Shown piece by piece: positions 32,647 to 41,901 of a stretch of 64,000 nt of DNA (its first letter is position 1; the number at the start of each line of letters is the position of its first letter). Source of the stretch: an uncultured Lachnospiraceae bacterium (GTDB lineage Bacteria; Bacillota; Clostridia; Lachnospirales; Lachnospiraceae); contig CAJUDX010000005.1 in NCBI GenBank assembly GCA_910584785.1, forward strand, positions 1 to 64,000, in the 5' to 3' direction. The notes under the pieces were generated by a model. The model made no database searches, was not told the DNA's origin, and was given only the letters and a program-made list of their open reading frames with translations. The position numbers were made by a program, and so were the translations under genes.

Positions 32647-33786
32647 TTAATAACTTCCCAAAATCCTTAAATTTACTGCTTCATGCTGGATTCCCAAAAG
32701 AGCATTCTTTACTCTGCCATCATGAAGTGTTCCCTCAATATCGACAAAAAACCGATACTCCCAGTTCCTCTCAAAAATCGGCCTAGACTGGATCATAACC
32801 AGATTAACATGGTTATAAATAAAATGTCCCAGCATATTATAAAGCGATCCGCTGATATGCGGCGCCTCAAAGCATATGCTGACCTTTTTTGCATCCAGAC
32901 GGTATACCGGTTCCTTTGCCAGCACAATGAACCGGGTCGTATTCATCCGGTTATGATTCACTGCACGCGCTAAAGGAACCAGACCATAAAGTTCGCCTGC
33001 CGTTTCACTGGCAATCGCTGCCTGTGTCACATCCTGCTCCTGGGCCACCTGCTTTGCCGCTATTGCTGTATTTTCCAGACTGACCTGCTTCCAGTCCCGA
33101 TGCCCGCTTAAAAACTCCTGGCACTGAATCAGCCCCTGAGGATGGGAATACACGGTCTGAATATCCGAGAGACTGGCCTGGGGCAGCCCTAAAAGTGCAT
33201 GGTTGACCACGATCTCCGTCTCTCCAACGATATAATTATCATACTTTAACAATAAATCATAGTTATCAATAATCGCCCCTGCTGAGGAATTTTCAATGGG
33301 CAGCACCGCATATGCAGCCTGCCCCAGGGCCACAGCCTCCATCGCCTCCTCCCAGGTAGGCACATGATAAGCGTTAACCTGATGTCCAAAAAATTTCCTT
33401 GCCGCTTCATGGCTGTAGGCGCCCTCCACACCCTGGTAAACCACACGCACACCAGCTGTAGGAAGGTTTTCCACCAGACGAAAATCTGTACTCACCCCGC
33501 CCGCAGCTGACCCAAGCTGCTGATACTGATAACGGCGGCTAATGGTCATCAGCTGGGCAAACATCTCATCCACCGCAATCTCATTAAATGGAGTTTTTGC
33601 CAGGCTACGGACAGCAAAACGCTTCTGCTTCTCCCGCTCCGGGTCAAAAATAGCCTTTCCTGTCTTTTGCTTATACTCCGCCACCTCGCCGCACAGCTTC
33701 ATTCTCTCTTCAAACAGTTCCACCAGCCGGCTGTCTACCTGATCCAGCTGGTTTCTAATTTCCTGTAAATCCAATTGTCCTTGCAT
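32647..33786 (-). CDS. pheA: Bifunctional chorismate mutase / prephenate dehydratase
   Basis: A 379-residue P-protein of phenylalanine synthesis. Residues about 5-90 form an AroQ-type chorismate mutase (RNQLDQVDSRLVELFEERMKL). Residues about 112-290 form the prephenate dehydratase domain (VYQGVEGAYSHEAARKFFG and NTTRFIVLAKEP, where the TRF motif is catalytic). A C-terminal ACT domain carries IQSRPIFERNWEYRFFVDIEG-type residues, the phenylalanine feedback site in which Gln replaces the common Glu. AAGGAG precedes the ATG. The gene overlaps the end of plsC by 32 bases, showing tight coupling. Confidence 0.96.
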   Translation of the reverse strand: MQGQLDLQEIRNQLDQVDSRLVELFEERMKLCGEVAEYKQKTGKAIFDPEREKQKRFAVRSLAKTPFNEIAVDEMFAQLMTISRRYQYQQLGSAAGGVSTDFRLVENLPTAGVRVVYQGVEGAYSHEAARKFFGHQVNAYHVPTWEEAMEAVALGQAAYAVLPIENSSAGAIIDNYDLLLKYDNYIVGETEIVVNHALLGLPQASLSDIQTVYSHPQGLIQCQEFLSGHRDWKQVSLENTAIAAKQVAQEQDVTQAAIASETAGELYGLVPLARAVNHNRMNTTRFIVLAKEPVYRLDAKKVSICFEAPHISGSLYNMLGHFIYNHVNLVMIQSRPIFERNWEYRFFVDIEGTLHDGRVKNALLGIQHEAVNLRILGSY

Positions 33787-34516
33787 GCTCCATCTCCTTC
33801 AGCATAGAAATAATCACATCGCGCGTATACGCCCCGCTCTTTTTCCTCTGTTCCGGCGGCAGTTCCTTCAAATAAATCGGCTCCCCATACCGAAGAAACA
33901 CTCGCCGGGGACGAATAAAAGGAATATGCTTCTCAAAAATATCGTCATTCCCCAGCATAGCCACGGGAATCACCGGACAGCCCGTCTTTTCCGCCATCTT
34001 TAAACTCCCTTCCTTAAACGGAAGAAGAGCCGTGGGCTCCTGATTATCGTTTCGGGTTCCCTCCGGGAAAATCCAGATAGAAATCCCCTTCTTTAACTTC
34101 TCTATCCCTTCCAGAATCGTCTTTAATGCCTCTCTGGTATCTTCCCGATCCAAAAACAGACAGTTTACATACTCCATCCAGTTTTTCAATACCGGGTAAC
34201 GTGTCATTTCCTTCTTTGCCACAAAGCCCAAAAGCCCTGGAATCGTCGTGTAACCAATTAAAATATCAAAATAGCTCCTATGATTTCCCACATAAAGTAC
34301 AGCCTGATCTTCCGGCAAATTCTCCCTGCCCTCCACTACAAGCTTTGTCCCGGAAATCCTTAAAATCACCCGAAACATAAACTGAACAATTGCCAGACAC
34401 CGCCGGTTTCTCGCCTCTAAGTTTTTCTTTCCCCAGAACGCTTCCACAATTACCCAGGGAATGCTGAAAATCAGAAAAAGCATCAGCAGCAGAAACACTA
34501 AAATAAACCGTATCAT
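33755..34516 (-). CDS. plsC: 1-acyl-sn-glycerol-3-phosphate acyltransferase
   Basis: A 253-residue PlsC-family enzyme that adds the second acyl chain to lysophosphatidate. It begins with a membrane helix (MIRFILVFLLLMLFLIFSIPW). The acyltransferase motifs are VGNHRSYFD (the HxxxxD catalytic pair), IWIFPEGTRN and PVIPVAMLG. I choose ATG 34516 rather than the upstream GTG because GAGGTG sits correctly before it. It is the first gene of the group plsC-pheA-DUF815-ppx-ppk1, and its 3' end overlaps pheA. Confidence 0.94.
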   Translation of the reverse strand: MIRFILVFLLLMLFLIFSIPWVIVEAFWGKKNLEARNRRCLAIVQFMFRVILRISGTKLVVEGRENLPEDQAVLYVGNHRSYFDILIGYTTIPGLLGFVAKKEMTRYPVLKNWMEYVNCLFLDREDTREALKTILEGIEKLKKGISIWIFPEGTRNDNQEPTALLPFKEGSLKMAEKTGCPVIPVAMLGNDDIFEKHIPFIRPRRVFLRYGEPIYLKELPPEQRKKSGAYTRDVIISMLKEMEHARTIGFTGN

Positions 34517-34712
34517 CTCCCACACCTCATAATCAAATTTCTATCATTCTATAATACCAGGGTCAAAAGGCCGATAATTCAGCAAAAGCTTGCTTTCAGG
34601 AGAATTTTTGCCCTTGAAACCCGTCAAAAACATGAAAAAGCAGCCCGGCAGGGCAGATTTTGAATGTTTTTGAGATTGCGGGAACACAACCTGCGAAGCA
34701 ATCGGTATTCTA

Positions 34713-34742
34713 AGAAGTGGCAAAAGACCTTTTGACACTTCT
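34713..34742. terminator. 30-base near-perfect hairpin after the CmpB-like gene
   Basis: AGAAGTGGCAAAAG (34713-34726) pairs with CTTTTGACACTTCT (34729-34742) with one mismatch and a two-base loop. It lies 27 bases after the stop of the gene at 34769-35251 and has no clear T tract. The rest of 34526-34712 shows no gene. Confidence 0.4.
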
Positions 34743-34768
34743 ATCATTATATAAGAGGTTAGATGTAT

Positions 34769-35251
34769 TTACAAGACCAGCGGTTCGTTTTTTTGCTGAT
34801 TTTTTGTAACTTTTTCCAATATCAGTCCGGTAAAAAACCACAGAGGAGCAAAATCCAGACGGATCAGCCCATGCACATTCGCAGGCTTTCCCTGATAATC
34901 CCAGGGGCAAATTCCCAGACCTGCCAGCAGCAGGCCAAATCCATATTCCGCCACAAAAATCAGAACCATATCAATCATCCCATGGCGCAGTGCCTTTTCC
35001 CCCAAAGGAATCCTTCCCTCCTCCCAAAATCCTTCATCCAGCCATCGGTCAATCCCGCGGCAGATCGGCCCCAGAAACATACCAAGACCATAAATCGGAA
35101 ACATAATCAGCGATGTCTTCCCCATCAGCCTCCAATCCTGACTAAGCATCGACTCCACCGCTGTAAACATAATTTCCAGACACCAACCAGTAATCCCGCA
35201 CAAAATAAAATTTTTCACCCACAGACCATAATATTTATCTCGTATCTTCAT
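34769..35251 (-). CDS. Small membrane protein of the CmpB-like 'putative ABC transporter permease' family
   Basis: A 160-residue membrane protein with about four hydrophobic segments. The stretch GICPWDYQGKPANVHGLIRLDF followed by APLWFF is the signature of the family named ABC_trans_CmpB; evidence that its members are really ABC permeases is thin. The first helix region (FILCGITGWCLEIMFTA) is also typical. No good ribosome binding site precedes the ATG. It lies 43 bases downstream of cardiolipin synthase on the same strand. Function is unknown. Confidence 0.7.
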   Translation of the reverse strand: MKIRDKYYGLWVKNFILCGITGWCLEIMFTAVESMLSQDWRLMGKTSLIMFPIYGLGMFLGPICRGIDRWLDEGFWEEGRIPLGEKALRHGMIDMVLIFVAEYGFGLLLAGLGICPWDYQGKPANVHGLIRLDFAPLWFFTGLILEKVTKNQQKNEPLVL

Positions 35252-35294
35252 AAACGTATTATGTGCGGGTAAAAAAAGAATATGCGCTTCTCTC

Positions 35295-36725
35295 TTACAA
35301 TAGCGGCGACAGCAGACGGCAAAACTGTTCTTTTACCCGAATCATCACTTTCCGGTGCCGATAACCCTCCCAGGTAAGCTCACGACAATATGGTAAATCG
35401 TCTAAAAACGCCTGCTCTAATTTTCCTGTCATTTCCTCATCATAGATCACCGCATTAACCTCAAAATTCAGCTCAAAACTCCGAATATCCATATTCGCTG
35501 TCCCATAACAGCTCGCAACCCCATCTACGGTAATTCCTTTCGCATGAAGAAACCCATGTTCATAAATATAACACTTGGCCCCCGCCTGCAAAAGCTCACC
35601 TGCATAAGAATATGTCGCCCAGTAGACAAACGGATGATCCGGCTTACAGGGAATCATCAGCCGCACATCCACACCAGAACGAGCTGCAATCTTTAATGCT
35701 GATAAAATCGCATCATCCGGAACAAAATACGGTGTCTGAATATAAATATGATTCCTTGCCCGGTGAAACATTTCCAGATAATTATCCCGAATATTTTTCG
35801 TCCCTGTATCTGGCCCGCTGCTCACTACCTGAATCCCTACTGCCTGCTTAAACACTGGCCTCTCCTGAACAAAATATTTACTGAAAAGAAATAAATTTTC
35901 CTTCACCGCATAATTCCAGTCCAGTGCAAAACGAATCTGCAAACTGATTACCGCATCACCCCTAATCTTTAAATGCGTATCCCTCCAATACCCAAACCTG
36001 GCAACCTTAGAAATATATTCCTTCCCAATATTAAATCCGCCCACATATCCCACCTTGCCGTCAATCACAACAATTTTCCTGTGGTTGCGGTAATTCACAC
36101 GAAAATTCAGCCGCCCCAGTACCGGAGGAAAAAAGATCCCAATCTTAATCCCAGCCCGCTCCATCTCCTTCCAGCATCCTTTTGGCATAAACCGCCCGCC
36201 CATTCCATCTGCCAGAACACGCACTTCCACACCCTCCTTTACCTTTTCCAGCAAAATCGGGACAATCGACTGAAATACCTCATCATTTTTAATAATATAA
36301 TACTGGATATGAATATACTCCTTCGCCTTCCTCAGTTCCTGACGCAAATCCTCAAACTTCTTTCTTCCATCGGTAAAAATCTCCAAATCATTATTCACCG
36401 TAAGCACTGCCCCCGATGTTTCCAGATTATAAAGCACCAGGCTGCCAAAATCCTGCACCACCAGATCATCCCCCGACGAAGGGTGGTACTCCCGAAAAAT
36501 CTGTTCCTGATTTTTTATCGAATACCGCAGACGATCTTCAACCTCCTTAATTCGAAACATCTTGCTCTTACGCAAATCCTGCCCAAAGAATAAATAAAAA
36601 ATCACACCAAACACCGGAATAAAATTCAATGCAAACAGCCAGGTCCAGACACTTTTTGGATCTCTTCGCTGAAAAAATACAATAATAATACTAAAAAACA
36701 GATTGATTAGAAAAATATTTTTCAT
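35295..36725 (-). CDS. cls: Cardiolipin synthase (phospholipase D family)
   Basis: A 476-residue membrane enzyme that condenses two phosphatidylglycerols into cardiolipin and glycerol. Two N-terminal helices (about 2-18 and 26-47) precede two HKD motifs: NHRKIVVIDG (His215) and FLHAKGITVDG (His394), each with the required Lys and Asp. The linking motif YVGGFNIGKEY and the second GTANMDIRSFELNFE are conserved. Length is normal for the Bacillus ClsA type. An extended -10 element (TGCTATGAT) lies upstream. The neighbour downstream is a small membrane protein. Confidence 0.95.
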   Translation of the reverse strand: MKNIFLINLFFSIIIVFFQRRDPKSVWTWLFALNFIPVFGVIFYLFFGQDLRKSKMFRIKEVEDRLRYSIKNQEQIFREYHPSSGDDLVVQDFGSLVLYNLETSGAVLTVNNDLEIFTDGRKKFEDLRQELRKAKEYIHIQYYIIKNDEVFQSIVPILLEKVKEGVEVRVLADGMGGRFMPKGCWKEMERAGIKIGIFFPPVLGRLNFRVNYRNHRKIVVIDGKVGYVGGFNIGKEYISKVARFGYWRDTHLKIRGDAVISLQIRFALDWNYAVKENLFLFSKYFVQERPVFKQAVGIQVVSSGPDTGTKNIRDNYLEMFHRARNHIYIQTPYFVPDDAILSALKIAARSGVDVRLMIPCKPDHPFVYWATYSYAGELLQAGAKCYIYEHGFLHAKGITVDGVASCYGTANMDIRSFELNFEVNAVIYDEEMTGKLEQAFLDDLPYCRELTWEGYRHRKVMIRVKEQFCRLLSPLL

Positions 36726-36841
36726 AACAGCACCGCCTCTCTATGCCAGTTTATGCACTTCTAATGCCCACTATCATAGCATAAAATTTCCAAAAAGTAT
36801 ATTCTATGGAAAAGTTAAACGCGTATACTTTTCGGAAAAAC

Positions 36842-36902
36842 AAAAAAGAACTGTGTCAGGTGCCGAATGAAAGCAGGACGACTCCTGACACAGTTCTTTT
36901 TT
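36842..36902. terminator. Bidirectional terminator
   Basis: GAACTGTGTCAGG (36848-36860) pairs perfectly with CCTGACACAGTTC (36884-36896), with T runs outside on both strands. It lies between the AraC gene end at 36939 and the cls start, so on the minus strand it ends the AraC transcript. Confidence 0.88.
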
Positions 36903-36938
36903 CTTCACTTTTCCTTACCAGACCAGTACAGCAATGCA

Positions 36939-37811
36939 TTATACCAGCCCGCTTAAATCTTCATCCTCTATCTTCCTGTCCTGCCTGTTTCTATCCGCCT
37001 TGCGGAATTTCGTGGGCGGCAGCCCCTTAATTTTTTTAAACGCTTTAGAAAATACCAGCGGATCATCATATCCGCAGGAAGCAGCCACCATCTCAATTGT
37101 CAAATCTGTAATCGTCAAAAGCTCCGAAGCCCGCGTAATCCGATAATTGCTCAAATACTCCTGCGGCGACACCCCAAAACTTTTCATAAAAATCGTATAA
37201 AGATAGCTCCTTGTAATTCCCACATAATCCGCAACATCTGAAATCTTAATTTTCCGCGGATAATTATTCTGCACAAATTCCACAGCCCGCCGTATATACT
37301 GGTTTTCTAATTCCCTGTACTTTTGCTTGGGAACAACAGCAGTCTTAGCCAATACGGAGAAAAAGGTGTACAGCAGCGATTCAAGTTTAAAATCTGTAAG
37401 TATACTGCTCTGTCTGTGTTTTAGCATTTCCAAAACAACCTGCTTTAATTCTTCCCCGCTGTCTGACTGAAACATCATCCGGCCTTCCCCCAGACCCACA
37501 TCGCCTAAATACTGACTGGCATTTTTCCCGCCAAACCCAACCCATAGATAGGTCCAAGGTTCTTTTTCATCTGCCTGATAGTAGGTCAGCACATCCGGCA
37601 ATATTAAGAAACCATCTCCGGCCTTTAATGGATAACGATTATCTCCAACCCGGTAAAAGCCCTTTCCTTTAAGAATAAAATGAATAATATAATTCGGTCT
37701 GACCGCTGGGCCAAAACTGTGCAAAGGTTCACATTCTGCAAATCCGCAGTAACATAAATAAAGGTCAGAAAACTTCTGTTCCGATAAATTCAGTACATAT
37801 GCATTTTCCAT
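36939..37811 (-). CDS. AraC-family transcriptional regulator
   Basis: A 290-residue regulator. The N-terminal cupin-like sensing domain (about 20-160) contains NYIIHFILKGKGFYRVGDNRYPLKAGDGFLILP-type residues; the C-terminal two helix-turn-helix motifs (about 185-285) include KISDVADYVGITRSYLYTIF and the conserved SPQEYLSNYRI with DPLVFSKAFKK. GGAGG precedes the ATG. It is followed by a terminator and preceded by the alpha-galactosidase operon on the same strand. That context, and the lack of a clear -35 box in front of the galactosidase gene, suggest it activates that operon in response to galactosides. Confidence 0.93.
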   Translation of the reverse strand: MENAYVLNLSEQKFSDLYLCYCGFAECEPLHSFGPAVRPNYIIHFILKGKGFYRVGDNRYPLKAGDGFLILPDVLTYYQADEKEPWTYLWVGFGGKNASQYLGDVGLGEGRMMFQSDSGEELKQVVLEMLKHRQSSILTDFKLESLLYTFFSVLAKTAVVPKQKYRELENQYIRRAVEFVQNNYPRKIKISDVADYVGITRSYLYTIFMKSFGVSPQEYLSNYRITRASELLTITDLTIEMVAASCGYDDPLVFSKAFKKIKGLPPTKFRKADRNRQDRKIEDEDLSGLV

Positions 37812-37980
37812 CTCTTAACCTCCAAATCGAATATCGGGCGCTCATAAATCCCATATTTCTTTAGAGACTTTCATCTTATCAATTATCATAACACGAAGAT
37901 GGAATTACTGGAAGCCTTTATTTCTTATCTTTCCAAAAAAGGCTATAATTCAGCAAAATTTTCCCCACCATTCCTAATAA

Positions 37981-38610
37981 TTATGGTGTCTTTTTCGCTT
38001 CGCCGTAAAGAAAAGGCTCTGAAAGATGAGTGTTAAACCACTGAATAATCGGCCCCATAAAAAGAGCAGTAATTACTGTCCCCACCCCTATCACCACAGC
38101 ACAAATAAAACCAGTAATCACACAAAGCAAATCGGTGGTAATCCGGCAGATGCGGAAGGCACAGAGCTTATACTTATTGGCAGCAATCAGGGAAACGGCG
38201 TCATAGGCCGATACCCCAAGATCTGCCGTAAAGTATAAAGAAGCTGCAAGGCTGGAAAAAACAACTCCGGCAATCAGCAAAAGAATACGAACCGCCAATC
38301 CCGGCTGCGGAAGGATCTGATCCAGCAATTTTACTGTAAGATCCGCCATCGCTCCTGTTCCAAAAAGATTAAAAATCGTAGCAATTCCAATGTAATGGCG
38401 CTCTACCAAAAACACACCCACTAAAAGCACCCCGGTAATGATCGGATATATTTTTCCATAAGTGGAATGGGCAAGATTGGCAAACGCAGTTACAAAACAA
38501 GTAAATGGATCGGCGCCAAGGCTGCTTTTTTGCAGAACACCCACACAGGCGCCACAAAGCAGAACACCAAAGAATGCCATCAATATTCGTTTCTTCTTAT
38601 TCTTTTCCAT
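37981..38610 (-). CDS. YczE/YitT-type membrane protein
   Basis: A 209-residue integral membrane protein with about five hydrophobic segments. The early SSLGADPFTCF and the internally related late LGVSAYDAVSLI resemble the two repeats of YczE/YyaS/YitT proteins. The function of this family is unknown; a transport role is often assumed. GAGGAG precedes the ATG. It lies 18 bases after the alpha-galactosidase gene and is clearly co-transcribed with it, so a role linked to galactoside use is possible. No sugar ABC or PTS genes are next to it. Confidence 0.75.
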   Translation of the reverse strand: MEKNKKKRILMAFFGVLLCGACVGVLQKSSLGADPFTCFVTAFANLAHSTYGKIYPIITGVLLVGVFLVERHYIGIATIFNLFGTGAMADLTVKLLDQILPQPGLAVRILLLIAGVVFSSLAASLYFTADLGVSAYDAVSLIAANKYKLCAFRICRITTDLLCVITGFICAVVIGVGTVITALFMGPIIQWFNTHLSEPFLYGEAKKTP

Positions 38611-38628
38611 GACTTGCTCCTCTTTTCC

Positions 38629-40905
38629 TTATATGCTCACTGCATCCTCTGCTTCCAGCACAATAATCCTAGACCAAAAATCGGTGCAATGCCTTTCATT
38701 CGTCACCTCAGCTACGGAATAGTCGCTGGTCACAAGACCGGCGTTCATCAGCTCACTGCCATAAAAAAAGCCTGGCTGCACACCTTTTTGCATGCTGGTA
38801 TCCATTCCCTCTGCAGCTAAATCCACTTCACGATAACGGGCAGTTTCCTCCAGGCCGTGAAGCTTTAACCTGCGGAATGGGCTGGTTGTCTCGCTCAGCA
38901 CCTTAAAGTACGCTACAACCGCCTTCTTCTTATCCGGGGAAACCACCATCCAGGCCGTAATATTTCCCTCAAACGGGCTTTTTAAGCGATAAAACGTCCC
39001 ATTATGAATTAAGCTGCGGTATCTTTTCACAAAGGCAATCTGCCTGCGGACAATGGCATGATCCTCTTCAGAAAGCTTAGTTAAATCAAGCTCATAACCA
39101 AACGCGCCGAAATAGGCCACATTACCTCGTGTCTCCATCGGAGTCATTCTAAACACCTGATGGTTGGGGACAACCGAAACATGGGCCCCCATGGAGCTGA
39201 CCGGATAGGCGTAGCTGCTTCCATACTGGATTTTCAGGCGTTCTACGGCATCGGAATCATCGCTTGCCCAGGCCTGCGGCGCATAATATAGCATTCCCGG
39301 ATCAAAACGCCCGCCGCCGCTGGCACAGGATTCAAACAGAATGTGCGGGAATTTTGTGGTCAGGCGATCATATAAATCATAAACCCCTAAGATGTAGCGG
39401 TGGAAAATTTCCCCCTGCCGTTCGGGGGCAAAACCAGCAGAAAAACACTCCGTAATGTAACGGTTCATATCCCATTTTATGTAGGAAACCTTAGATGTGG
39501 ACAGAATCTTTTCCACCAGGTCATAAATATAATCTACAACCTCCTTACGTGAAAAATCCAAAACATACTGCTTTCTGCCATGCGAAGCAGTTCTTCCCGG
39601 AGTATGAATAATCCAGTCGGGATGCGCGCGGTAAAGTTCGCTGTCTTTATTTACCATCTCCAGTTCAAACCACAGACCAAACTTCATCCCCAAATCTTCA
39701 ATCCGCTGTGCTAGTCCCTTTATTCCATGCGGAAGCCGATCAGTATTCGCCCACCAGTCCCCAAGTCCGCTGGTTTCACTGCAGCGGGTGCTAAACCAGC
39801 CATCATCGAGAACAAATAGTTCCACACCGTCTTCCTTAGCTGTTTTGGCAATCTCCACCAGCTTTTCTTCATTAAAATTAAAGTAAGTTGCTTCCCAGTT
39901 ATTAATTAAAACAGGACGCTCTTTTTCCCTCCACTCTCCCCGTGCCAGGCGGTGGCGGAACAGACGGTGAAGGGCCTGGCTCATCCCATTTAAGCCCTTA
40001 TCCGAATAGATAACCAGGGCTTCCGGGGTCTGGAAACTCTCCCCATGTTCCAGCAGCCAGGAAAAGCCAAAGGGATTAATTCCCATCATCATCCGGGTAA
40101 TGCCAAAGGTATCCACCTCTGCCTGTGCAAGGAAGTTTCCGCTGTAAATCAGAGAAAAACCCAAGGCCTCGCCCTGAAATTCATCGGCAGTGGGACGCTT
40201 TAGCACAACAAAAGGATTATGCACATGACCAGAATCCCCCCTTGTGCTGTTTACTGCGGTAATTCCCTGCTGAAGCGTTCTTTCCTTAACATGGCGCTCC
40301 CTGCCCCAGTAACCCGAAAACTGCATCCACGCATACTCTGCATCCGGCAGATCCAGAGACAAGCTCATGGCAGTGGTCAGCTGAACCGATTCCTCTCCCT
40401 GATTTACAAAACGGGCACTTCTGGCAATTCCATTTTCCTCATTAAATATAGTATAAAGAAGGATAAGCTCCACCTGTAATAATTCATCCCGCAGGAGAAT
40501 TTCCAGGGTATCCGCTTCCTCATCCTTTTCCGTATACGTTGCCGGGAGGCCGGCAAGCTTTGGTTTTCCTCCGTAAATCTTATAGGAAACATAAGTAAAG
40601 TTTGTAATCCTGCTCCCGTTCTTCTGGAGGATTTCTACGGCAGGCATACGAAAATCTGTTGTTCCATAAGCCGGGTATTCCTGCTTTTGCTGTTCAAGGG
40701 AGAACGTATAGTCCCCTTCAAATACATAAGCAGCTGTAGGGCGATATCCATTTTCTACCATATAATCATAACTATCCTTTTGTGGTATCCGCTTTCCAAA
40801 ATAAAGCTGCCCCAGCTGTCCGTTGCGGAGAACCTTTATAATATAGCTGATTTCATTATTATAAAGGTGAAACTCTCCTGTTTTTTCATTAACAAAAATT
40901 CCCAT
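38629..40905 (-). CDS. GH36 alpha-galactosidase
   Basis: A 758-residue glycoside hydrolase family 36 enzyme, which removes alpha-1,6-linked galactose from raffinose-type sugars and galactomannan. An N-terminal beta-sandwich leads to a TIM barrel with NWEATYFNFNE, FVLDDGWF, the nucleophile Asp479 in YIKWDMNRY and the acid/base region WASDDSDAVERL (about 547-556). The C-terminal beta domain is complete. There is no signal peptide, so it is cytoplasmic and needs an importer for its substrates. AAGGAGG precedes the ATG. It heads the transcript that continues into the YczE-type gene and is likely controlled by the AraC protein. Confidence 0.96.
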   Translation of the reverse strand: MGIFVNEKTGEFHLYNNEISYIIKVLRNGQLGQLYFGKRIPQKDSYDYMVENGYRPTAAYVFEGDYTFSLEQQKQEYPAYGTTDFRMPAVEILQKNGSRITNFTYVSYKIYGGKPKLAGLPATYTEKDEEADTLEILLRDELLQVELILLYTIFNEENGIARSARFVNQGEESVQLTTAMSLSLDLPDAEYAWMQFSGYWGRERHVKERTLQQGITAVNSTRGDSGHVHNPFVVLKRPTADEFQGEALGFSLIYSGNFLAQAEVDTFGITRMMMGINPFGFSWLLEHGESFQTPEALVIYSDKGLNGMSQALHRLFRHRLARGEWREKERPVLINNWEATYFNFNEEKLVEIAKTAKEDGVELFVLDDGWFSTRCSETSGLGDWWANTDRLPHGIKGLAQRIEDLGMKFGLWFELEMVNKDSELYRAHPDWIIHTPGRTASHGRKQYVLDFSRKEVVDYIYDLVEKILSTSKVSYIKWDMNRYITECFSAGFAPERQGEIFHRYILGVYDLYDRLTTKFPHILFESCASGGGRFDPGMLYYAPQAWASDDSDAVERLKIQYGSSYAYPVSSMGAHVSVVPNHQVFRMTPMETRGNVAYFGAFGYELDLTKLSEEDHAIVRRQIAFVKRYRSLIHNGTFYRLKSPFEGNITAWMVVSPDKKKAVVAYFKVLSETTSPFRRLKLHGLEETARYREVDLAAEGMDTSMQKGVQPGFFYGSELMNAGLVTSDYSVAEVTNERHCTDFWSRIIVLEAEDAVSI

Positions 40906-40939
40906 AACCTGTTTCCTCCTTATTTAGCACTTTACCTGT

Positions 40940-40945
40940 ATTATA
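40940..40945 (-). promoter_or_regulatory. -10 box of the alpha-galactosidase promoter
   Basis: A perfect minus-strand TATAAT lies 35 bases before the ATG, but the expected -35 position (CCCCGA) does not match consensus. This is the pattern of an activator-dependent promoter. Confidence 0.5.
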
Positions 40946-41019
40946 AAAGAAACGACACTTTTCGGGGAGTTTGATTTGTAGGATAAAACAGTGCTTTTGT
41001 TTAACCATTTTCCTTAGGC

Positions 41020-41127
41020 GCCAAGTGCGCATCCCCCGGAGGGTTTTTGCTTTATAGGACGCGATTTCCTATCAACCTTCATGCGCCCACAAGCAGTCAT
41101 ACCACCATAAATGAAAAGTCACAGTAA
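41020..41127 (-). repeat. Dispersed structured repeat, copy D (rearranged)
   Basis: On the minus strand this begins TTACTGTGA, as the other copies do. It lacks the first hairpin and resumes at TTTATGGTGGTATGACTGCT followed by TGTGGGCGCATGAAGG, matching the 3' half of the 107-bp unit. It continues into a new segment with ATAGGA/TCCTAT and GCGCAT/ATGCGC complementarity. It is a mosaic of old and new structure. Confidence 0.65.
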
Positions 41128-41130
41128 GCA

Positions 41131-41168
41131 AAAAAACCTGTCGGAAACAAACTTGCTTCCAACAGGTC
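41131..41168 (-). terminator. Terminator of the small secreted protein gene
   Basis: On the minus strand CCTGTTGGAAG pairs with TTTCCGACAGG and is followed by TTTTTT. It lies 15 bases after the stop at 41184. Confidence 0.85.
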
Positions 41169-41183
41169 TCATTCACCTTATCC

Positions 41184-41660
41184 TTATTCGCCTTCTGCCT
41201 TATACTCGATACCGCTGATTAAGCCCTTCTTAGTATAAAAAGTCAGAATGGATTTCTCAGAGGTATAACTGTATCTTCCCTGCTCCTCTGTGTACTCCTC
41301 CCCATAGGCTTCCACCATCTCCTCAATAGAAGAACCAATATGGATTCCCTCCGGGGTATTCGTCTCCTCACTCAAAAACCAGATAGACTTTACATAATCT
41401 GCATTTCCTGACGGATAAGTGGACAACTCAAACCCTTTATACGTAAATACTTTTTCCTTGCCCTGATGCTTACAGCTCTGGGCCTCATAAAAGTTCTCTG
41501 CCCTGCCAAGTTCAGTCAGCACTTCCGAAGCATCCTGATTCATCGAAATCTCAATCCCGCCTGTAGTAAAAGCATAGGCCCAGCTCGTCAGGATACCGCC
41601 CTGCCCCAGACAGCCAAGCAGCACACCCAGCGCTAACATCCTCTTTACTCGCCCTTTCAT
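41184..41660 (-). CDS. Small secreted protein of unknown function
   Basis: A 158-residue protein with a signal peptide (MKGRVKRMLALGVLLGCLGQGGILTSWAYA, probable cleavage after AYA). The mature part is acidic and ends with a short repeat-like region (GIHIGSSIEEMVEAYGEEYTEEQ then ILTFYTKKGLISGIEY). The phrase on an initial 'IHIGSS...EMVEAYG' resembles SmpA/OmlA-type small beta-alpha domains, but I would not assign it. GAGGAGAG precedes the ATG. It is a single-gene unit with its own terminator. I do not recognise a named family. Confidence 0.7.
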   Translation of the reverse strand: MKGRVKRMLALGVLLGCLGQGGILTSWAYAFTTGGIEISMNQDASEVLTELGRAENFYEAQSCKHQGKEKVFTYKGFELSTYPSGNADYVKSIWFLSEETNTPEGIHIGSSIEEMVEAYGEEYTEEQGRYSYTSEKSILTFYTKKGLISGIEYKAEGE

Positions 41661-41901
41661 CTCTATCTCTCCTCATCTATTCACTCATCGGATTTTCTAC
41701 AGCCAACCTCCCTGTGTCCGCGGATGCACCATATGCCCAGGCTACCTGCCAAATACACGAAGAATCTCTGCACTCAGACCACCGAAACCGTGGTATCTTT
41801 ATATAGTAAATATACCATGGATAGATAGGTATTTCAAGGGATGAAGATCTTACAAATCTTACAATTCCCTGACGTTTTCTTGAGGATTCCAGTCACAATT
41901 T

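Noticed and set aside
37981..38610. Calling the YczE-type gene a galactoside transporter
   Set aside because: The family has no demonstrated sugar transport; only the operon context suggests it.
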